A stretch of 64,000 bases of DNA. Source: Catellatospora tritici (GTDB lineage: Bacteria > Actinomycetota > Actinomycetes > Mycobacteriales > Micromonosporaceae). Below the pieces are notes generated by a model that was not told the origin of the DNA, searched no databases, and saw nothing but the letters and a program-made list of their open reading frames with translations. The position numbers were made by a program, and so were the translations under genes. The stretch spans positions 124,001 through 188,000 of the forward strand of contig NZ_JAHRCY010000005.1 in assembly GCF_019083965.1 (NCBI RefSeq). The letters run 5' to 3'. Positions 58,726 through 64,000 of the stretch are shown here, piece after piece. Each line of letters begins with the position of its first letter. Within the stretch, counting starts at the first letter, position 1.

Positions 58726-59601
58726 GTGCCCGACACCGCCACGACCACCGCCCGGCTGCTGCCCGGCGGGCCCGTCGCGCAAGCCGTCAACACCGACACC
58801 GCCGCCCGCGCCGCCGCCCTGGCCGCCCGCGGCATCACCCCGAGCCTGGCCACCATCCTCGTCGGCGACGACGACGCCAGCGCCGGCTACATCCGCATCA
58901 AGCAGCAGCAGGCCACCGCCCTGGGTTTCGCGTCACCGCACACCCACCTGCCCGCCACCGCCACCCAGGCACAGGTCGAAGCCGCCGTCGCCGCCTACAA
59001 CGACGACCCCGCCGTGCACGGCATGCTCATCCAGTACCCCATCCCCGGCCACCTCGACTACACCGCCGCCCTGGCCGCGATGGACCCCGACAAGGACGTC
59101 GACGGCATGCACCCGGTCAACATGGGCCGCCTCGCCCTCGGCGTGCCCGGACCACTGCCGTGCACCCCCGCCGGAATCGAAGCCCTGCTGGCCCACTACG
59201 ACATTCCCGTCGCCGGCCGTGAAGTCGTCATCCTCGGCCGCGGCGCCACCCTCGGCCGCCCCCTGGCCATGCTTTTGGCCCAGAAACGGCCCACCGCCGA
59301 CGCCGCCGTCACCGTCGTGCACACCGGCGTCAAAGACTGGCCGCGCTACACCCGCCGCGCCGACATCCTCGTCGCCGCCGCCGGCGTACCCGGCATCATC
59401 CAGCCCGAACACGTCAAACCCGGTGCCGTCGTCATCGGTGGCGGCGTCCGTTACGAAGGCCGCCGCATCCTGCCCGACGTCGACGAAACCTGCGCCGACG
59501 TCGCCGGCGCCATCACCCCCCGCGTCGGCGGCGTCGGCCCCACCACCGTCGCGATGCTGTTCCGCAACGCCGTGGCCGCCGCCGAGAAAGCCACCGCCTG
59601 A
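58726..59601 (+). CDS. folD: FolD-like methylenetetrahydrofolate dehydrogenase/cyclohydrolase
   Basis: 291 aa from GTG with GGAGG six bases upstream. Catalytic Tyr-x-x-x-Lys in S-A-G-Y-I-R-I-K, H-G-M-L-I-Q-Y-P-I-P, D-P-D-K-D-V-D-G and P-C-T-P-A-G are all present. The NADP loop reads G-R-G-A-T-L-G-R-P rather than the usual G-R-S-x-x-V-G-x-P, so cofactor use may differ from housekeeping FolD. Interconverts 5,10-methylene-, methenyl- and 10-formyl-tetrahydrofolate. Preceded by a ZTP riboswitch and followed by a terminator. Confidence 0.92.
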   Translation: MPDTATTTARLLPGGPVAQAVNTDTAARAAALAARGITPSLATILVGDDDASAGYIRIKQQQATALGFASPHTHLPATATQAQVEAAVAAYNDDPAVHGMLIQYPIPGHLDYTAALAAMDPDKDVDGMHPVNMGRLALGVPGPLPCTPAGIEALLAHYDIPVAGREVVILGRGATLGRPLAMLLAQKRPTADAAVTVVHTGVKDWPRYTRRADILVAAAGVPGIIQPEHVKPGAVVIGGGVRYEGRRILPDVDETCADVAGAITPRVGGVGPTTVAMLFRNAVAAAEKATA

Positions 59602-59613
59602 CCAGACGGAAAG

Positions 59614-59638
59614 GGGGGCACCCACCCGAGGTGCCCCC
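59614..59638 (+). terminator. terminator after folD
   Basis: GGGGGCACC at 59614-59622 pairs perfectly with 59630-59638 (7-nt loop), 12 bases after the folD stop. Confidence 0.8.
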
Positions 59639-59698
59639 ACCACCGGCACCCGGGCAAACCACTGGACCGGCACCGCCACGCCGCGATCCAATCGCCCC

Positions 59699-60502
59699 GT
59701 GCACACATCACCACCGCCACCGCAGGTCCTGGCCGCGTTCGGCACCAGCAGCACACCGGCCCCGCTACCGGGCGGCCAAGGACACACCTGGCTCGCCGGG
59801 ACCGTCGTGCTCAAACCCGTCGAACTGCCCGCCGAACACGAGTGGATCGCCGCGACGCTCGCCACCATCCCCGACACACCCCGGCTGCGCCTGGCCCGGC
59901 CCATACCCGCCACCGACGGCACCTGGACCCACCAAGGCTGGCAAGCCTGGCGGCACCTGCCCGGCCACCCCGACCACCGCCGCGTCGACGAAACCCTCAC
60001 CGCCGGACAGCTGCTCCACCAAGCCCTGGCCGACCTGCCCCGCCCGGCGTTCCTCGACCACCGCGACAACCCCTGGACCTACGGCGACCGCGTCGCCTTC
60101 GACGAACTACCCGTCCCCGCAGACGCCCCCATGGCCGGGCTGCTGCAGCAGCTCGCCGCCGAACGGCACCCGATCGACCTGCCCAGCCAGCCCGTACACG
60201 GCGACCTGCTCGGCAACGTCCTGTTCGCCCCAGGGCTGCCACCGGCCGTCATCGACTGGCCCGTCTACCACCGGCCCGCCGACTGGGCCCTGGCCGTCAC
60301 CGTCACCGACGCCATCACCTGGTACGACGCACCCGTCGACCTGATCAGCCGCCACCAGCACCGGCCCGCATGGCGGCAACTGGTCATCCGTGCCCTCATC
60401 TACCGCATCGCCACCACCGCCGGCCGCCACCACGCCGGACTGGCCACCACCGACCACACCGCCGACTACCGGCCCGTCGTCGACCTGGTCCTCGACAGCT
60501 GA
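59699..60502 (+). CDS. TIGR02569-type / phosphotransferase-fold protein
   Basis: 267 aa from GTG. P-P-P-P-Q-V-L-A-A-F-G, G-G-Q-G-H-T-W-L-A-G-T-V-V-L-K-P-V (nucleotide-lobe Lys), V-H-G-D-L-L-G-N-V-L-F and A-V-I-D-W-P-V-Y-H-R-P-A-D-W-A. These follow an aminoglycoside-phosphotransferase-like kinase, with the H-G-D and I-D-W catalytic elements intact. I recognise the whole as the actinobacterial TIGR02569 family, uncharacterised. Separated from folD by a terminator. Confidence 0.78.
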   Translation: MHTSPPPPQVLAAFGTSSTPAPLPGGQGHTWLAGTVVLKPVELPAEHEWIAATLATIPDTPRLRLARPIPATDGTWTHQGWQAWRHLPGHPDHRRVDETLTAGQLLHQALADLPRPAFLDHRDNPWTYGDRVAFDELPVPADAPMAGLLQQLAAERHPIDLPSQPVHGDLLGNVLFAPGLPPAVIDWPVYHRPADWALAVTVTDAITWYDAPVDLISRHQHRPAWRQLVIRALIYRIATTAGRHHAGLATTDHTADYRPVVDLVLDS

Positions 60503-60648
60503 CCGACAACGCGAGACACCCCGTTCGACACCCGTATCGGTGATGCTCGATGTGGATGGGTTGAGCTGCCTCAGTGTGCGGCCACGGGGGCTTTTCTCCG
60601 GTGGCCGGTCCTGGGCGGCGCTGAGCGGACAGGGGAGGCCCCTCGGAT

Positions 60649-60729
60649 GAAGATCATCGCGTTGTCCTGCACGCAGAAGCGTCTCAAGGACCGACAAACA
60701 CAGCAAAAAACAGGGGGGTGCCGGTAACC
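60649..60729 (+). CDS. possible 26-codon ORF
   Basis: ATG at 60649 is preceded by GGGGAGG at a good distance and reads M-K-I-I-A-L-S-C-T-Q-K-R-L-K-D-R, ending at a TAA inside the terminator hairpin 60714-60738. It could be a leftover 5' end of a lost gene or a small peptide. The rest of 60503-60752 shows no other gene. Confidence 0.25.
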
Positions 60730-60738
60730 GGCACCCCC
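60714..60738 (-). terminator. intrinsic terminator of the Spo0M-like gene
   Basis: GGGGGTGCCGGT at 60714-60725 pairs perfectly with 60727-60738. On the minus strand it is followed by TGTTTTTTG, so it has both stem and T-tract, 15 bases after the stop at 60753. Confidence 0.85.
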
Positions 60739-60752
60739 ACGACATCAGACGG

Positions 60753-61916
60753 TCAGAAGTCGCCGCCCCCGAAATCCCCGCCGCCGAAATCGTCGAAACC
60801 GCCACCATCGAAACCGGCATAGTCCGCGTCCGCCGCACCAGAGCCGTAATCGGCGAAGTCAGCCGCACCCGGGTCGTCGAACCCCGACGCATCCGACACA
60901 TCCGGCGTGAACGCGTCACTGATCATGTCACCGATCACCATGCCACCCAGGAACCCCAACGCGGCACCACCGACACCGGCCGCCACCGCACCAGCCACAC
61001 TCGGCCGCCCGTGATAGCCGCCATACTTGTACCCGCCGTACCCGTGCCCGCCATAGGCATACCCCGGCCGGCCGTAACCCGGCTGACCATACCCAGGCTG
61101 GCGCCCATACGGCTGCTGCGGCAACGGCGGCTGCTGCAGAAACGCCCCCGGCGCCGCCTGCCCCGGCTGCGACAACCGCTCCAACGCCGTGGTCACCCAC
61201 CGATCGACCTCCGCGACCCAACCGCCATCAGCGGTCAACCGCTCCACCTCGGCAGACGACAGGTGATGCCGATCCGCGGCACCCGGCCGCGACGTAAGCT
61301 CCGCCAACACCAGCACCGTCGCGTCCACCGCCGAGAACGTGAACGTCAACTGCGGAATGTGCGGACCCGCCGGCTGCCCCTCCGGCACCGGCGCATAGAA
61401 CGTCACCGCCTGCGCGAACGGCACCGGCAACCCCTGGAACGCCCCCGGCCGCAACTCATTGCGCACAAACCGGCAGCCGATGGTCCCCAACGCGTCCATG
61501 ACATGCTGCTGCACCGGCGACGCGTCCACCCGGACCGGGTCGAAGTCACCCTTGGCGCTACCCGCCGCCACCGACACCTGGGTCCGCACCCCGACACCCA
61601 CCCCAGGCAGCACCTGCCCATACAGCAGCGTGAACGGCACCGTCGAGGCCACCGGCACCGAGAACGGCAGCGACCGCACCTCACCCGAAGGCACCCGCAG
61701 GCTCCCCGCCACCTGGAACCGGGCCAGCTCCGCCTCACCACCAGCCGACGACGCCACCAGCAACAACGTGATCCCGGTGATGTCGGTATCCGACTTCGCC
61801 CGCAGATTCACCTGCCCCGCCAACACACCCCCGGCCACCACAGACTGCGGCGACAGCACCGTGTCGACCTCCACCCCGCCGAAACCCAACCCGGCGAGCA
61901 GCTTCTTGAACACCAT
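60753..61916 (-). CDS. Spo0M-like sporulation-control protein with long Gly/Tyr/Asp-rich tail
   Basis: 387 aa from ATG at 61916. Residues 1-245 are an arrestin-like Spo0M domain: M-V-F-K-K-L-L-A-G-L-G-F-G-G, V-D-T-V-L-S, V-V-A-G-G-V-L-A-G-Q-V-N-L-R and D-I-T-G-I-T-L-L-L. Then come a Pro/Gly/Tyr-rich stretch (G-Y-G-Q-P-G-Y-G-R-P-G-Y), a Gly/Ala hydrophobic segment (V-A-A-G-V-G-G-A-A-L-G-F-L-G-G-M) near 315, and an acidic G-G-D-F-G-G-G-D-F end. Spo0M controls development in Bacillus; actinobacterial homologs occur with such C-terminal extensions. Confidence 0.83.
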   Translation of the reverse strand: MVFKKLLAGLGFGGVEVDTVLSPQSVVAGGVLAGQVNLRAKSDTDITGITLLLVASSAGGEAELARFQVAGSLRVPSGEVRSLPFSVPVASTVPFTLLYGQVLPGVGVGVRTQVSVAAGSAKGDFDPVRVDASPVQQHVMDALGTIGCRFVRNELRPGAFQGLPVPFAQAVTFYAPVPEGQPAGPHIPQLTFTFSAVDATVLVLAELTSRPGAADRHHLSSAEVERLTADGGWVAEVDRWVTTALERLSQPGQAAPGAFLQQPPLPQQPYGRQPGYGQPGYGRPGYAYGGHGYGGYKYGGYHGRPSVAGAVAAGVGGAALGFLGGMVIGDMISDAFTPDVSDASGFDDPGAADFADYGSGAADADYAGFDGGGFDDFGGGDFGGGDF

Positions 61917-62129
61917 CCCAGAGCCCTTCGGTGGTACGCGCAACGACCAGGTCACCATCGTGGCGCATCCCCGCCACACCCGGCGCACCGTAACAGCCGC
62001 GCCTGCACGAAACCTGCAAACAACCCAACCCCACGCACAGCCGCGCGTCCCGCGACAGCCGCGCCGACGGAGCCAAGGTCCGGCCACACCACGACCCGAC
62101 TGAGCGCCGACGAATCCCACCGCCGAACC

Positions 62130-63641
62130 TCACCCACGACCCCGACGAGACCCAGCCCGGACCCACCCCCACACCACCACCGCACCGACCAGCACCTGCA
62201 CCCCGAACAACAACACCCGGTCGCCCGACCCACCCGACCACACCCACACCGACGGCAGCCCACCAGCCACCACCACATCCCAGCCCGTCACCCACCACAC
62301 GATCCAACCCGTCGGCACCCACGACCCCGACTGCGGCATCACCACCGGCACCGACGCATGATCCACCCACCCCCGCCCCGCCAACCGCAGCACACCCACC
62401 GCCAACACCGGGGCCACCGCCACCCCGAACACCAGCCACCACCACGACCCCCACACACCCACCGCCACCAACACCGCCGAAGCCGCAACCAGCCACCCCG
62501 CGGCCAACACCCCCGGCAGCACCAACCGCGCCGAGGCCACCGCCACACCACCCACCCCGAACAGCCGCCCCAACACCGCACTGCCCGCATCACGCCGTAC
62601 CCCCGACGCACCCGCGCTCGCGGCCGACACCGCACCCGCCAGCAGCACCCCGGCCACCAGCAGCCGCAGCCCACCGACCGCGACCGCCAACACCCCTGGC
62701 ACCGCCGCCCCCACCAACGACACCACCAGCCGGTGCGGCCGACGCCCCAGCATCCGCCAGTCCTGCCACGCCGGCGCCGCCCACACCGGCAACCAACCCG
62801 GCCACGGCCGCGACCGCAGCACCCGCCCCCGCCAGAACCCGTCCTCGACCACCCGCGACACGAACGACGGCTCCAACCCCACCGCCGCGTCCGTCACCAC
62901 ACCCCACCGCACCGACGCCGCCAACACCGCACCCGCCGGAAACACCGCCAGCCGCCACCACACCAGCGCCGCCACCACCAGCGCCGCCACCACCAACGCG
63001 GCCACCGCCACCACCAGCAGCCCCGGCCCGGACACCACCAGAGACCCGGCCCCGGACCACCCCGACCAGCCGGGCCACACCGCCGCCGCCGACCCGAACC
63101 CCACCGCCGCGACACCGGCCCCGACCGCCACCCGGCGCACCAGCGCACCCAGCCTGGCCGCCTGTGCCAGCACCGACAACCCGGCCACGCACACAGCCAC
63201 CGCCGCACCCACCAGCGCCGCCACCCCGACCGGCCCCCACCCGTACGCGGGCAGACCCGCCGCCCAGCGCACCAGCACCCCACCCAGCCCACCCACGACC
63301 ACCGCGAGCGCACCCACCACCGCCACCGCACGCGTCAACACCGCGCGCCGGTCCAGGGGCGACAGCACCAACCAGTAGGCGTCAGCGGGGGACAACGCCA
63401 CCGGCCCCACCGCGAGCGCCACCGCGACCAACGCGGCCCCACCCGCCGCCACCAGCGACAACAACGCCGCCGCCCGATAGGGCGGCAACGGCGGCACCGA
63501 CCGCCCCAACACCTCACCCAACGGGCCACCCACCAGCAGCGACCCGATCACCACCGCCGCGAGCAGCAGATACCAGTCAGTCCAGCCCGGTCGCCGTCTG
63601 CCCGCACGCACCAGCGCCCGGACCTGCCCGACCGAACTCAT
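62130..63641 (-). CDS. DUF6297-like polytopic membrane protein (ABC transporter permease-like)
   Basis: 503 aa, about 12 hydrophobic segments, extreme Val/Ala/Gly content. It starts with a cytoplasmic stretch V-R-A-L-V-R-A-G-R-R-R-P-G-W-T-D-W-Y. The start overlaps the end of an ABC ATPase gene by four bases (ATGA), so it is the likely membrane partner. I recall this actinobacterial family as DUF6297. Substrate unknown. The coding strand is strikingly G-rich. Confidence 0.75.
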   Translation of the reverse strand: MSSVGQVRALVRAGRRRPGWTDWYLLLAAVVIGSLLVGGPLGEVLGRSVPPLPPYRAAALLSLVAAGGAALVAVALAVGPVALSPADAYWLVLSPLDRRAVLTRAVAVVGALAVVVGGLGGVLVRWAAGLPAYGWGPVGVAALVGAAVAVCVAGLSVLAQAARLGALVRRVAVGAGVAAVGFGSAAAVWPGWSGWSGAGSLVVSGPGLLVVAVAALVVAALVVAALVWWRLAVFPAGAVLAASVRWGVVTDAAVGLEPSFVSRVVEDGFWRGRVLRSRPWPGWLPVWAAPAWQDWRMLGRRPHRLVVSLVGAAVPGVLAVAVGGLRLLVAGVLLAGAVSAASAGASGVRRDAGSAVLGRLFGVGGVAVASARLVLPGVLAAGWLVAASAVLVAVGVWGSWWWLVFGVAVAPVLAVGVLRLAGRGWVDHASVPVVMPQSGSWVPTGWIVWWVTGWDVVVAGGLPSVWVWSGGSGDRVLLFGVQVLVGAVVVWGWVRAGSRRGRG

Positions 63642-64000
63642 CCCGCCACCACCGCAGCCGACAGGCGCCCCTGCGACATCGACAGCATCCGCGCCCCGGA
63701 CCCCACCGCCAGCCCAGGATCATGTGTGGCCACCACCACCGTGCCCCCACCGTCGGCGTACGCCCGCAGCATCCCCGCGACCACCCCACGGAACCGCTGA
63801 TCCAGCTTCCGTTCCGGCTCGTCCAGTAGCAGCAGCCGACTCGGGCGCACCCACACCGCCGCCAGCGCCAACCGCTGCCGCTGACCCGACGACAACGTCA
63901 ACGGCGACGCGTCGGCATGCCCCACCAGCTCAAACAGTTCCAGTACCTCGGCCACCGACGCCAACGGCTCGGCCAGCGGCTCATGCGTCAACCGGACGAG
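63638..64000 (-). CDS. ABC transporter ATP-binding protein (C-terminal part)
   Basis: Partial: the frame continues past the right edge of the window. Visible: the ABC signature in a diverged form (L-T-L-S-S-G-Q-R-Q-R-L-A-L-A), Walker B L-L-L-L-D-E-P, the D-loop region K-L-D and the H-loop V-V-A-T-H-D. The Walker A lies outside. Its stop overlaps the start of the DUF6297-like permease gene, forming a two-component exporter operon. Confidence 0.88.
   Translation of the reverse strand, partial: LVRLTHEPLAEPLASVAEVLELFELVGHADASPLTLSSGQRQRLALAAVWVRPSRLLLLDEPERKLDQRFRGVVAGMLRAYADGGGTVVVATHDPGLAVGSGARMLSMSQGRLSAAVVAG

Noticed and set aside
61011..63800. Plus-strand open frame of over 900 codons rich in His, Arg and Pro
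   Set aside because: Antisense to the Spo0M-like and DUF6297-like genes, with no domain; a by-product of C-rich strand composition.
1..64000. CRISPR arrays, tRNA, rRNA
   Set aside because: No regularly spaced repeats of 23-40 bp with unique spacers, and no cloverleaf or rRNA signature was found on reading both strands.

Overview
The window is very GC-rich bacterial DNA. Its gene complement points to a filamentous actinomycete, most likely Micromonosporaceae (Actinoplanes/Catellatospora-like). The signs are a complete conservon (cvnABCD), a probable F420-dependent luciferase-like oxidoreductase, a DUF2510 tail, GPP34, DUF2332, DUF6297, DUF6518 and DUF6086-type proteins, many GTG starts and several likely leaderless genes. 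The family placement is an inference from gene content; no rRNA or tRNA is present to test it. Genes are dense and both strands are used. There is no CRISPR array and no intact insertion sequence or prophage. Several gene starts below were moved from the longest open frame to a position with a ribosome binding site.

Layout. 0-4.1 kb holds small enzymes: the first codons of a site-2 protease, a VOC dioxygenase, a PH-like membrane protein, a truncated GNAT, an SRPBCC protein, a free-standing GyrB-type ATPase domain and an alpha/alpha-barrel protein. 4.1-9.35 kb is the most unusual locus: a TerD-domain gene 32 bp upstream of a 1183-residue protein fusing TIR, NB-ARC (STAND), TPR and a GT4 glycosyltransferase, followed by a membrane-anchored protein of unknown function. 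I read it as a candidate conflict/immune system. 9.6-28.8 kb has secreted proteins (827-aa DUF11-like protein, RTX protein, lipoproteins, M1 peptidase, serine hydrolase) interleaved with metabolic enzymes (glutaminase, D-threonine-aldolase-like, PRPP synthetase paralog), a macro-domain protein, a DnaQ-like exonuclease and a solitary tyrosine recombinase. 28.8-32.5 kb is the conservon. 32.6-36.4 kb is a rearranged segment. A roughly 120-bp direct repeat, made of the 3' end and terminator of a VOC gene, brackets a 3.1-kb block carrying a divergent SDR/LysR pair, an ISL3-type transposase remnant and a two-domain GNAT.

36.4-42.6 kb carries small enzymes, a zinc-finger coiled-coil protein and a 62-aa gene bracketed by two copies of an 81-86-bp repeat module. 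42.9-49.1 kb, all on the minus strand, looks like a carbohydrate/desiccation group: otsB-like phosphatase, SDR, PfkB kinase and surE in one run, then an SCP2 protein with a glycogen-debranching-like glycosidase. 49.1-51.0 kb is an RNA-repair operon (RNA ligase plus HD-Pnk). 51.1-58.5 kb holds a GlsB/YeaQ membrane protein, a sulfite-oxidase-type molybdoenzyme, a small kinase, GPP34, an ankyrin protein, a HAD phosphatase, an FKBP and others. 58.6-60.5 kb is a ZTP-riboswitch-controlled folD followed by a TIGR02569-type protein. 60.7-64 kb has a Spo0M-like protein with a long low-complexity tail and an ABC exporter pair running off the window.

Family assignments come from recognising motifs in the translations; no database search was possible. 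DUF numbers are from memory and should be confirmed.
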